Source: Telluria sp042683405
GTDB lineage: Bacteria > Pseudomonadota > Gammaproteobacteria > Burkholderiales > Burkholderiaceae_D
Length of the DNA stretch: 64,000 bases
Direction: 5' to 3'
NCBI RefSeq assembly: GCF_042683405.1
Contig: NZ_JBHUJS010000001.1
Coordinates: 682,001-746,000 of the forward strand
In this document: positions 34,023 through 41,628 of the stretch, piece by piece
Position numbering within the stretch: position 1 is the stretch's first letter
Layout of the letters: every line of letters starts with the position of its first letter
Notes under the pieces: generated by a model
Told to the model about the DNA's origin: nothing
The model's input: the letters and a program-made list of their open reading frames with translations, nothing else
Databases searched by the model: none
Translations under genes and position numbers: made by a program

Positions 34023-34622
34023 ATGCCGGAGTTCGACAGCCGCGACCCCAACACCAGCGCGTTCTGGGACGAGCGCTTCGAGCGCGGCTTCACGCCGTGG
34101 GACCGCGGAGGCGTGCCGGAAGCGCTGCGCGGCTTCGTCGCCCGCGTCGACCGTCCGCTGTCCACCCTGATTCCCGGCTGCGGCGCGGCCTACGAACTGG
34201 CGTACCTGTCCGATGCGGGCTGGCCGGTGACCGCCATCGACTTTTCGCCGGCGGCAGTCGCCGCCGCGCGCGCCGTAGCGGGTCAATGGGCCGACCGGAT
34301 CGAACAGGCCGACTTTTTCACCTGGCAGCCCCGCCGCAGCCTGGACTTCATCTATGAGAGGGCATTCCTGTGTGCGCTGCCGCCGGCGATGCGGCCCGCG
34401 GTCGTTGAGCGCTGGGCTGCCTTGCTTCCTCCGGGCGCCTTCCTCGGCGGCTTCTTCTATATCGCCGACACCGAGCGCGGGCCGCCATTCGGGATCGGAG
34501 CCGCCCAGCTGGAAGCAATGCTCTCTCCGTACTTCGAGCGGCTGGAAGACATGGCGGTCACCGACTCCATACCGGTCTTCGACGGCTTTGAGCGCTGGCA
34601 GCTCTGGCAACGGCGCTCCTGA
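34023..34622 (+). CDS. SAM-dependent methyltransferase, thiopurine-methyltransferase-like
   Basis: This 199-residue protein begins with the TPMT-family N-terminus (FWDERFERGFTPWDRGGVPEA, about 14-34). SAM motif I LIPGCGAAYELAYLSDAGWPV is near 49-69, followed by FSPAAVAAAR, and the acceptor region IYERAFLCALPP is near 110. It begins five bases after ubiB and is probably its distal operon partner. TPMT-like bacterial enzymes methylate sulfur, selenium or tellurium compounds; the substrate here is unknown. Confidence 0.8.
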   Translation: MPEFDSRDPNTSAFWDERFERGFTPWDRGGVPEALRGFVARVDRPLSTLIPGCGAAYELAYLSDAGWPVTAIDFSPAAVAAARAVAGQWADRIEQADFFTWQPRRSLDFIYERAFLCALPPAMRPAVVERWAALLPPGAFLGGFFYIADTERGPPFGIGAAQLEAMLSPYFERLEDMAVTDSIPVFDGFERWQLWQRRS

Positions 34623-34623
34623 C

Positions 34624-34651
34624 CCGTCATTCCAGCGAACGCTGGATTCCA
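34624..34651. repeat. Family A repeat arm
   Basis: CGTCATTCCAGCGAACGCTG followed by GATTCCA is a single hairpin arm of family A, right after the methyltransferase stop codon. Confidence 0.7.
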
Positions 34652-34653
34652 TA

Positions 34654-34844
34654 AAATGGGGACAGACCCCATTTCGAAAATGGGGACAGACCCCATTTTT
34701 AGGGAATTTTCTGCGTCGCGTTGGCTGAGTGGACAGTATGACCAGACCCAGTAAGTCATCCACCCACCCACCGGTCCGCGGGGGAGGGCGTGGAAATGGG
34801 GTCTGTCCCCATTTTTGGGCGGGAAATGGGGTCTGTCCCCATTT
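34654..34844. repeat. Mirrored cluster of four family B' palindromes
   Basis: AAATGGGGACAGACCCCATT occurs at 34654 and 34678; the inverted version AAATGGGGTCTGTCCCCATT occurs at 34794 and 34824. Each 21-base unit is itself an 8-base palindrome around a 5-base centre. The two pairs point at each other across about 95 bases (34699-34793), which hold no gene. Together with the family A arm they fill the 303-base gap between the methyltransferase and fmdB-like genes. Confidence 0.85.
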
Positions 34845-34884
34845 TTGGGTGGGGGCGGGCCAGCAAAAGTCGGTCAAAAAGCTT

Positions 34885-34890
34885 TATAAT
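34885..34890 (+). promoter_or_regulatory. -10 element for the fmdB-like gene
   Basis: A perfect TATAAT lies 35 bases before the ATG at 34926, just beyond the repeat cluster. No clear -35 box is present. Confidence 0.45.
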
Positions 34891-34925
34891 TCAGGGTTTT
34901 GAAGATTTTTGCGGAGTAATCCAGT

Positions 34926-35207
34926 ATGCCAATTTACGCTTACCGCTGCGACGCCTGCGGTTTTGCCAGGGACGTGTTGCAGAAGATCTCGGACGCACCG
35001 CTGACGGTGTGCGAGTCGTGCCAACAGCCGTCGTTCCGCAAGCAGCTGACCGCAGCAGGCTTCCAACTGAAAGGTACCGGCTGGTACGTGACCGATTTCC
35101 GCGGCGGCAGTGCGCCGTCCACCGGCACCGCGAGCGCGCCCGCTGCCGAATCCAAGCCGGCCGAATCGGCCCCCGCTCCGGCCGCTACCCCGGCCACGGG
35201 CACCTGA
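34926..35207 (+). CDS. FmdB-family zinc-ribbon protein
   Basis: This small 93-residue protein has a zinc ribbon at residues 1-42: YAYRCDACG and VCESCQQP give a C-x2-C / C-x2-C ligand set. An Ala/Pro/Ser-rich tail follows. FmdB-like proteins were first described as putative regulators; their function is unproven. The gene heads a block fmdB-DUF502-aspS seen in many betaproteobacteria. Its stop is 7 bases before the next start. Confidence 0.88.
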   Translation: MPIYAYRCDACGFARDVLQKISDAPLTVCESCQQPSFRKQLTAAGFQLKGTGWYVTDFRGGSAPSTGTASAPAAESKPAESAPAPAATPATGT

Positions 35208-35214
35208 GGAACCG

Positions 35215-35820
35215 ATGCGCAAATATTTCATCACCGGCCTGCTGGTCCTGGTACCCCTCGCGATTACCGCCTGGGTGCTGAACATCATCATCAGCACGCT
35301 GGACCAGTCGCTGCTGTTCGTGCCGGAGCAGTACCAGCCGCGCACGATGTTCGGCTTCGACATCCCGGGCCTGGGCGCGGTGCTTACGCTCGCGATCATC
35401 TTCCTGACCGGCCTGCTGACCAATAACCTGGTCGGCAATTTCCTGCTGCGCCAGTGGGAGAAGCTGCTCAAGCGCATCCCCGTGGTGAACTCGCTGTACG
35501 GCAGCGTAAAGCAGGTGTCGGACACGCTGTTTTCCTCGTCCGGCAACGCGTTCCGCAAGGCCGTGCTGGTGCCGTACCCGCACGAGAACTCGCACACCAT
35601 CGGCTTCCTGACCGGCGTGCCGGGCGGCGACGTCAAGACCTACCTGTCCGGCGACTTCGTGAGCGTGTACGTTCCGACCACGCCGAACCCGACTTCCGGC
35701 TTCTTCCTGATGATGGAACGCAGCCGCGTGCAGGAGCTGGACATGAGCGTCGATGCGGCGCTCAAGTACATCGTCTCGATGGGCGTGGTCGCCCCGGACG
35801 AAACGGCTCCAAAAGAATAA
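35215..35820 (+). CDS. DUF502 family inner-membrane protein
   Basis: This 201-residue protein has two membrane helices (about 5-24, ITGLLVLVPLAITAWVLNII, and 60-80, LGAVLTLAIIFLTGLLTNNLV). The conserved soluble segments IPVVNSLYGSVKQVSDTLF (about 93-111) and PNPTSGFFLM are diagnostic of DUF502 (relatives include plant COV1). Function is unknown, possibly membrane trafficking or envelope organisation. The ATG at 35215, with GAGGA ahead, is used; the longer frame is a Pro/Arg-rich shadow of the fmdB-like tail. Confidence 0.88.
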   Translation: MRKYFITGLLVLVPLAITAWVLNIIISTLDQSLLFVPEQYQPRTMFGFDIPGLGAVLTLAIIFLTGLLTNNLVGNFLLRQWEKLLKRIPVVNSLYGSVKQVSDTLFSSSGNAFRKAVLVPYPHENSHTIGFLTGVPGGDVKTYLSGDFVSVYVPTTPNPTSGFFLMMERSRVQELDMSVDAALKYIVSMGVVAPDETAPKE

Positions 35821-35852
35821 TCCGATTAAATCCAACCCGAATGAGAAACACT

Positions 35853-37658
35853 ATGTCCTCGATGCGTACTGAATACTGCGGCCTCGTCACCGAAGAGCTG
35901 CTCGGCAAAACCGTGAGCCTGTGCGGCTGGGTCCATCGCCGCCGCGACCACGGTGGTGTGATCTTTATCGACCTGCGCGACCGCGAGGGCCTGGTGCAGG
36001 TGGTCTGCCATCCGGACAACGCGGAAGTGTTCAAGGCCGCCGAGCACGTGCGCAACGAGTACTGCCTGCGCATCACCGGCACCGTCAACAACCGCCTGGA
36101 AGGCACGACCAACGCCAACCTCAAGTCGGGCAAGATCGAAGTCGTGGCGACCGCCGTCGAAGTGCTGAACGCATCGGTGCCGGTGCCGTTCCAGCTGGAC
36201 GACGACAACCTGTCGGAAACCACCCGCCTGACCCACCGCGTGCTGGACCTGCGCCGTCCGCAAATGCAGAACAACCTGCGCCTGCGCTACAAGGTGTCGA
36301 TGGAAGTGCGCAAGTACCTCGACAACCTGGGCTTCATCGACATCGAGACCCCGATGCTGACCAAGTCGACCCCGGAAGGCGCACGCGACTACCTGGTGCC
36401 GTCGCGCGTCAACGCGGGCAACTTCTTCGCGCTGCCGCAGTCGCCGCAGCTGTTCAAGCAGCTGCTGATGGTGTCGAACTTCGACCGCTACTACCAGATC
36501 ACCAAATGCTTCCGCGACGAAGACCTGCGCGCCGACCGCCAGCCTGAATTCACCCAGATCGACTGCGAGACCTCGTTCCTGACCGAGCAGGAGATCCGCG
36601 ACCTGTTCGAAGACATGATCCGCGTCGTCTTCAAGAACACGCTGGACATCGACCTGCCAAACCCGTTCCCGGTGATGGACTTCGCCACCGCGATGGGCAT
36701 GTACGGTTCGGACAAGCCTGACATGCGCGTCAAGCTGCAGTTCACCGAACTGACCGAAGTGATGAAGGACGTCGAATTCAAGGTCTTCAACGCAGCGGCC
36801 AACATGACGGGCGGCCGCGTCGTCGGCCTGCGCGTGCCGCAGGGCGGCTCGATGCCGCGTTCCGAGATCGACGCGTACACCCAGTTCGTCGGCATCTACG
36901 GCGCCAAGGGCCTGGCCTACATCAAGGTCAATGAAAAAGCCAAGGGCCGTGACGGCCTGCAGTCGCCGATCGTCAAGAACCTGTCCGACGACGCGCTGGC
37001 CAAGGTGCTGGAGCTGACCGGCGCCGAAGACGGCGACCTGATCTTCTTCGGCGCGGACAAGGCCAAGGTCGTGAACGACGCGATCGGCGCGCTGCGCATC
37101 AAGATCGGCCATTCGGACTTCGGCAAGAAGGCCGGCCTGTTCGACGACGTGTGGGCGCCGCTGTGGGTGGTCGACTTCCCGATGTTCGACTACGACGAAG
37201 AGTCGGGCCGGTGGACCGCGACCCACCACCCGTTCACCGCACCGAAGGACGGCCACGAAGACATGCTCGAGACGAACCCTGGCGCATGTATCGCCAAGGC
37301 CTACGACATGGTCCTGAACGGCTGGGAACTGGGCGGCGGCTCGATCCGTATCCACCGCGAAGAAGTGCAGTCGAAGGTGTTCCGCGCGCTGAAGATCGAC
37401 GCCGAAGAAGCGCAGCTGAAGTTTGGCTTCCTGCTGGACGCGCTGCAGTACGGCGCGCCTCCGCACGGCGGCCTGGCGTTCGGCCTGGACCGCATCGTGA
37501 CCATGATGACCGGTTCCGATTCGATCCGCGACGTGATCGCGTTCCCGAAGACCCAGCGCGCGCAGTGCCTGCTGACCAACGCACCGTCGGAAGTGGACGA
37601 GAAGCAGCTGCGCGAGCTGCACATCCGCCTGCGTTCGGCCGAACCGAAGGTCGCGTAA
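35853..37658 (+). CDS. aspS: Aspartate--tRNA ligase
   Basis: This class IIb aminoacyl-tRNA synthetase has 601 residues. The OB-fold anticodon-binding domain is at 1-110 (VSLCGWVHRRRDHGGVIFID). Motif 2 is in FRDEDLRADRQPEFTQID near 220-237, a bacterial GAD insertion domain spans about 290-420, and motif 3 (GLAFGLDRIVTMM) is near 545. Possible starts are 35841, 35853 and 35862; 35853 (MSSMRTEYCG) fits relatives best. Some related bacteria use a non-discriminating enzyme that also charges tRNA-Asn; that cannot be decided here. Confidence 0.96.
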   Translation: MSSMRTEYCGLVTEELLGKTVSLCGWVHRRRDHGGVIFIDLRDREGLVQVVCHPDNAEVFKAAEHVRNEYCLRITGTVNNRLEGTTNANLKSGKIEVVATAVEVLNASVPVPFQLDDDNLSETTRLTHRVLDLRRPQMQNNLRLRYKVSMEVRKYLDNLGFIDIETPMLTKSTPEGARDYLVPSRVNAGNFFALPQSPQLFKQLLMVSNFDRYYQITKCFRDEDLRADRQPEFTQIDCETSFLTEQEIRDLFEDMIRVVFKNTLDIDLPNPFPVMDFATAMGMYGSDKPDMRVKLQFTELTEVMKDVEFKVFNAAANMTGGRVVGLRVPQGGSMPRSEIDAYTQFVGIYGAKGLAYIKVNEKAKGRDGLQSPIVKNLSDDALAKVLELTGAEDGDLIFFGADKAKVVNDAIGALRIKIGHSDFGKKAGLFDDVWAPLWVVDFPMFDYDEESGRWTATHHPFTAPKDGHEDMLETNPGACIAKAYDMVLNGWELGGGSIRIHREEVQSKVFRALKIDAEEAQLKFGFLLDALQYGAPPHGGLAFGLDRIVTMMTGSDSIRDVIAFPKTQRAQCLLTNAPSEVDEKQLRELHIRLRSAEPKVA

Positions 37659-37664
37659 TCAAGA

Positions 37665-37743
37665 AGGGGACTGTCCCCAACGGGGGCTGTCCCCAGCTCT
37701 TTGGCTAAAGATCAGGGGACGGTCCCCGGAGGGACAGTCCCCG
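37665..37743. repeat. Two family B repeats between aspS and nudB
   Basis: AGGGGACTGTCCCCAACGGG followed by GGCTGTCCCC (37665-37694), then GGGGACGGTCCCCGGAGGGA followed by CAGTCCCC (37714-37743). They start seven bases after the aspS stop and end 12 bases before the nudB ATG. Confidence 0.8.
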
Positions 37744-37754
37744 CTCCCCCGCAC

Positions 37755-38213
37755 ATGCACAAGATCCCGCAATCCGTCCTGGTCGTGGTCCACACCGCGA
37801 ACCTCGAGGTATTGCTGATCGAACGCGCCGACAAGGCCGGCTACTGGCAGTCCGTCACCGGCTCCCTCGATGCCGAGGACGAGCCCCTGATCCAGGCCGC
37901 GACCCGCGAACTGTTCGAGGAAACCGGCATCATTGCCGATGGCGAAGCGATCCGCCTGCTCGACTGGCAGCTCACCAACACCTACGACATCTATCCCGTC
38001 TGGCGCCACCGTTACGCCCCCGGCGTGACGCGCAACACCGAGCACGTGTTCTCCGTCTGCGTCCCCGACAACACCCCCGTCATCCTCAGCCCGCGCGAAC
38101 ACACGCGCTTTGCCTGGCATCCATGGCTGGAAGCGGCCGACCGCTGCTTCTCCCCATCGAACGCCGAAGCGATCCTGCAATTGCCGAATTACGCCGGGAA
38201 CTGTCCCCGTTAG
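37755..38213 (+). CDS. nudB: Dihydroneopterin triphosphate diphosphatase
   Basis: This Nudix hydrolase removes pyrophosphate from dihydroneopterin triphosphate in folate synthesis. It has 152 residues. The Nudix box is complete: GSLDAEDEPLIQAATRELFE followed by ETGI (about 36-59). The ATG at 37755 begins just past a repeat, so no normal ribosome binding site is visible. The last codons (Gly-Asn-Cys-Pro-Arg) and the stop lie inside the next family B repeat. Confidence 0.88.
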   Translation: MHKIPQSVLVVVHTANLEVLLIERADKAGYWQSVTGSLDAEDEPLIQAATRELFEETGIIADGEAIRLLDWQLTNTYDIYPVWRHRYAPGVTRNTEHVFSVCVPDNTPVILSPREHTRFAWHPWLEAADRCFSPSNAEAILQLPNYAGNCPR

Positions 38214-38240
38214 TCGCCCAGCCGGCAGGGGACAGTTCCC
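38196..38240. repeat. Family B inverted pair overlapping the end of nudB
   Basis: GGGAACTGTCCCC (38196-38208) and GGGGACAGTTCCC (38228-38240) are exact inverted copies. The nudB stop codon (38211-38213) falls in the loop between them. Confidence 0.85.
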
Positions 38241-38305
38241 ATTCCCGCGCACAATAGTGGCCTGGATAACCGACCACGCTAGCTGAAGCGGTTAGAATTG
38301 TTCCC

Positions 38306-39127
38306 ATGAAGATTCGCGTAGCCACCTACAACATCCACAAGGGCGTCTCATCCCTCCGCAGCACTCCGCGGGTGGTTGCCCTGAAGAATGCGATCAAGGA
38401 GTTCTGCGCGGACATCGTGTTTCTGCAGGAAGTGCAGGGCCGCCACGACATCAAGGCTGCCCGCTATGGCGATCCCAGCCGCGCCCATCGGCACTGGCCC
38501 GAGGTGGCGCAACATGAGTTCTTCGCCGACGATTCCCACCACTGCGCCTACGGCCTCAACGCCCAGTACGACCATGGCCACCACGGCAACGCACTGCTGT
38601 CGCGCTTTGAAATCGACCGCTCCCACAACCAGGACGTGTCCGACCATGCCTATGAGCAACGCGGCATCCTGCACTGCGAACTGATGACGGAAATCGGCCG
38701 CATCCACTGCTACGTGGTCCACCTGGGCCTGTTCGAGGCGGGCCGGGTGCGCCAGACTTCGTCGCTGATCGAAGCGGTCAACAAGTCCGCAGGCGATGGC
38801 GAGCCGGTGATCATCGCCGGGGACTTCAACGACTGGCGCAATACGCTGTCGGACCGGCTGCGCAAGGAACTGGGCGTGCGTGAAGTGTTCGACGAGCTCA
38901 ATGCCAAGCCGCGCCTGGGCTTCCTGGTGCGCACGCTGGGTGGCCGTCCCGCGCCGGTCGGCCCGGTGCCTGCCCGTACCTTCCCGTCCGCGCTGCCCGT
39001 GTTCCAGCTGGACCGCATTTATGTGCGCGGCTTCAAGGTCGAATCGGCCCAGGTGCTGCATGGTCCAATGTGGGCAAAGTTGTCCGACCATTCCCCGATC
39101 GTTGCCAATCTGGAATTGGCTCCGTAG
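38306..39127 (+). CDS. Endonuclease/exonuclease/phosphatase family protein (YbhP-like)
   Basis: This 273-residue metal-dependent hydrolase has the EEP fold. Visible motifs are ATYNIHKG (6-13), IVFLQEVQ (36-43), the YVVHLGLF segment near 136-143, IIAGDFNDW near 171-179 and the terminal SDHSPIVA. It matches E. coli YbhP, which lies next to clsB there as here. The substrate (nucleic acid, inositol phosphate or lipid) is unknown. The gene pairing suggests a role in phospholipid metabolism. Confidence 0.87.
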   Translation: MKIRVATYNIHKGVSSLRSTPRVVALKNAIKEFCADIVFLQEVQGRHDIKAARYGDPSRAHRHWPEVAQHEFFADDSHHCAYGLNAQYDHGHHGNALLSRFEIDRSHNQDVSDHAYEQRGILHCELMTEIGRIHCYVVHLGLFEAGRVRQTSSLIEAVNKSAGDGEPVIIAGDFNDWRNTLSDRLRKELGVREVFDELNAKPRLGFLVRTLGGRPAPVGPVPARTFPSALPVFQLDRIYVRGFKVESAQVLHGPMWAKLSDHSPIVANLELAP

Positions 39128-39182
39128 CGTTGATAAACGGCAGCTCGCCACCATCTTCGTGTGGCCCAACCATCGTCACCGC

Positions 39183-40343
39183 ATGCGTACTGTAAATTTC
39201 GTCGCCCAGAATGAAGTCAAGCTGCTTTGTTGCGGCACCGACTACTTCCCCGCCTTGATCGCCGCGATCGACGCGGCGCAGTACGACATCTATTTCGAGA
39301 CGTATATCTATGCCTGCGACCAGGTCGGCGACGCCGTCACCGACGCGCTGGCCAGGGCGGCTCGGCGCGGCGTGCACGTACGCGTGATTACCGACTGGTT
39401 CGGCACGGGCCAGCGCCAGTGCGCAAAGATGGAAGCGCAGCTGGCCGAGGCGAACGTGCACTACCGCGTCTTCAACCCCTGGTTCAAGCGCGGCGTCACG
39501 CGCAGCCACCGGAAGATCTGCGTGGTGGACCGCAGCGTGGCTTTCGTCGGCGGCATCAACATCACCGACGATCTGTTCTGCGAGCACCACCCGGACCGCC
39601 CGCTGGCCGCGCCACGCTGGGATTTCGCGGTGCAGGTGGAGGGGCCGCTGGTGGCGCAGATCCACCACGAGATGCAGGTGCAGTGGGCGCGCACGGGCCG
39701 CATTGGCCTGGTGAACCGCATCCGCCTGTTGCGCGAGATGCGGCGCAGCTCCAAAGCCATCGCGGAGAACCCGGTGCTGGCCGCCTTTGTCGTGCGCGAC
39801 AACTGGCGCAACCGGCGCACGATCCAGCGCGCCTACCTGCTGGCGCTGGGCCGCGCGAAAAAAAGCGTGCTGCTGGCGAACCCGTATTTTGCGCCGGGGC
39901 ACAAGTTCCGCCGGGCGCTGGCGAAAGCCGCGCAGCGCGGCGTGGACGTCAAGCTGCTGATCGGCGTGGGCGAGTTCGCGCTGCAGGACGCGGTCGCCCA
40001 CTCCTTCTATCCCAAGCTGCTGGAGGCGGGCGTGCAGGTGATCGAATACCGCAAGACGCAGCTGCATGCCAAGGTCGCGGTGGTGGACGACGACTGGGCC
40101 ACGGTCGGCTCGTCCAACTGCGACGGCCTGTCGCTGTTCCTCAACCAGGAAGCCAATGTGGTGGTGAAGGATGCCGCGTTTGCGCGCACCCTGCGCGGCT
40201 ACATCGAGGCCGCGATCGCGGAGGGCGTCCACATCAGGGCTGAGGATTACGCCAACATCGGCTGGGTGCGCAGGCTTGGATACGGTCTCGCCTACACTGC
40301 CTACAAGACGACGATGCGCGTTTTCGCCATCGGCTACGCATGA
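39183..40343 (+). CDS. clsB: Cardiolipin synthase B-type phospholipase D protein
   Basis: This phospholipase D superfamily enzyme makes cardiolipin or phosphatidylglycerol. It has 386 residues. Two HxKxxxxD motifs are present: HRKICVVD near 112-119 and HAKVAVVD near 296-303, each followed by the GxxN/GSSN element (VGGINI, VGSSNCD). It lacks long N-terminal membrane helices, as ClsB does. The ATG at 39183 is 55 bases after the YbhP-like stop; a longer frame is a shadow of that gene. The stop overlaps hslR (ATGA). Confidence 0.9.
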   Translation: MRTVNFVAQNEVKLLCCGTDYFPALIAAIDAAQYDIYFETYIYACDQVGDAVTDALARAARRGVHVRVITDWFGTGQRQCAKMEAQLAEANVHYRVFNPWFKRGVTRSHRKICVVDRSVAFVGGINITDDLFCEHHPDRPLAAPRWDFAVQVEGPLVAQIHHEMQVQWARTGRIGLVNRIRLLREMRRSSKAIAENPVLAAFVVRDNWRNRRTIQRAYLLALGRAKKSVLLANPYFAPGHKFRRALAKAAQRGVDVKLLIGVGEFALQDAVAHSFYPKLLEAGVQVIEYRKTQLHAKVAVVDDDWATVGSSNCDGLSLFLNQEANVVVKDAAFARTLRGYIEAAIAEGVHIRAEDYANIGWVRRLGYGLAYTAYKTTMRVFAIGYA

Positions 40344-40729
40344 GGATTATGGACAACGATAACGTACGGATCGACAAATGGCTGTGGGCGGCGCGCTTCT
40401 TCAAGACGCGCTCGCTGGCGGCGGACGCGGTGGACCGCGGCCGCGTGCGCATCGAAGGGCAGCCGGTCAAGCCCGCGCGTGCGGTGAAAGAGGGCGATGT
40501 GATCGACGTCGACAACGGCTCGGACCGTTGGGAAGTGGTGGTCAAGGGCATCTCGGGCACGCGCGGCTCGGCCACCATCGCGCGCCAGCTCTACGACGAA
40601 ACGGAAGAAAGCATCGTACGGCGCGAGCGCAATGCCGAAGCGCGCCGCCTGTTCCCCGAGCCGGGCAGCAGCATCCGCGGCCGTCCCACAAAGCGCGACC
40701 GCCGCCTCATCGACAAGGCCGGCAGCTAG
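40340..40729 (+). CDS. hslR: S4-domain RNA-binding heat-shock protein Hsp15
   Basis: This protein binds stalled 50S subunits carrying nascent-chain tRNA and recycles them after heat shock. It has 129 residues. The S4 domain at about 8-70 (VRIDKWLWAARFFKTRSLAA) is followed by a basic tail with RGRPTKRDRRLIDK near 112-125. The start overlaps the clsB stop; a second ATG at 40349 is also possible. A family A repeat pair follows directly. Confidence 0.92.
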   Translation: MRIMDNDNVRIDKWLWAARFFKTRSLAADAVDRGRVRIEGQPVKPARAVKEGDVIDVDNGSDRWEVVVKGISGTRGSATIARQLYDETEESIVRRERNAEARRLFPEPGSSIRGRPTKRDRRLIDKAGS

Positions 40730-40733
40730 CCCT

Positions 40734-40836
40734 TCATCCCCGCGGACGCGGGATCCATACTGAGCTCCCGGTATCGGCGAGCTTCATTCAACCACCTTGC
40801 TTCCTCCGCATGGATCCCCGCCTTCGCGGGGATGAC
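40734..40836. repeat. Family A palindromic repeat pair
   Basis: Facing arms TCATCCCCGCGGACGCGGGA (40734 onward) and GGATCCCCGCCTTCGCGGGG followed by ATGAC (40812-40836), separated by about 50 bases, between hslR and the TetR gene. The arrangement matches the pair at 8007-8107. Confidence 0.8.
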
Positions 40837-40901
40837 GGTGGCTGGGCGTCGTCGCCTTCAATTGCGCTACATCAATAGAACGGCACCTCTAAACTTCCCG
40901 T

Positions 40902-40942
40902 TTGACATTTACACTGTGGTGGATAATAGTACGAGCGTTCGG
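40902..40942 (+). promoter_or_regulatory. Promoter and possible operator of the TetR/fad cluster
   Basis: TTGACA at 40902-40907 is a perfect -35 box; TAATAG (16-base spacing) or the better GATAAT (14-base spacing) could be the -10. An imperfect palindrome ACGAGCGTTCGG at 40931-40942 lies just downstream, where a TetR dimer could bind and repress. The pairing of operator and regulator is inferred. Confidence 0.4.
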
Positions 40943-40988
40943 ATTTTTTCCACGTTGGGTGATCGATATCAATACATCTGCCAAATTC

Positions 40989-41579
40989 ATGCGCAAGGGC
41001 GAAATGACGCGGGCCGCCATCCTCGACGTTGCGCTCGAGATCGCCAGCCGCGACGGCCTGGAAGGCCTCACCATCGGCCTGCTCGCCGACCGCATGAGCA
41101 TGAGCAAGTCCGGTGTGTTCGCCCACTTCGGCTCGCGCGAGGACCTGCAGCTTGAAGTCATCAAGCTGTACCACCACCGCTTCGAGCAGGAAGTGTTCTT
41201 CCCGAGTATCCGCGAAACGCGCGGCATGCCCCGCCTGAAATCGATGTTCGCCCGCTGGATCAAGCAGGTGAGCGTGGAGATCGCCTCCGGCTGCATCTAC
41301 ATCAGCGGTGCAGTCGAATACGACGACCGCCCGGGTCCGATCCGCGAGCAGCTGGTCTCGATGGTGCAAGCCTGGCAGAACGCGCTGCTGCGCGCGGTCC
41401 AGCAGGCGATCGACACCGGCGACTTGAAAGCGGACACCGATGCGCAGCAGATGGTCTTCGAGATGTACGGCCTGATCCTCGCCCTGCATCACGATGCGCG
41501 CTTCCTGCGCATGCCCGGCAGCGTGGACCGCGCGCGCGCCGGCTTCGAACGCCTTGTACAGAATTACCAGAAACAGTAA
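40989..41579 (+). CDS. TetR-family transcriptional regulator
   Basis: This 196-residue repressor-type regulator has a helix-turn-helix at about 28-47 (LTIGLLADRMSMSKSGVFAH). A ligand-binding C-terminal domain of TetR type follows, with CIYISGAVEYDDRPGPIREQ around residues 98-117. The ATG at 40989 is preferred over an upstream TTG that coincides with the -35 box. It lies directly upstream of four beta-oxidation genes on the same strand, so it probably represses them and responds to an acyl-CoA. Confidence 0.85.
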   Translation: MRKGEMTRAAILDVALEIASRDGLEGLTIGLLADRMSMSKSGVFAHFGSREDLQLEVIKLYHHRFEQEVFFPSIRETRGMPRLKSMFARWIKQVSVEIASGCIYISGAVEYDDRPGPIREQLVSMVQAWQNALLRAVQQAIDTGDLKADTDAQQMVFEMYGLILALHHDARFLRMPGSVDRARAGFERLVQNYQKQ

Positions 41580-41628
41580 CGCCACGGCCACCGCCGCCAT
41601 TAACCGTTTAGCCGCCAGGAGATAAATT

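Noticed and set aside
35454..35852. Upstream extension of aspS by about 130 codons
   Set aside because: It overlaps the DUF502 gene in another frame and is Arg/Gly-rich; AspRS begins at the MRTEYCG region.
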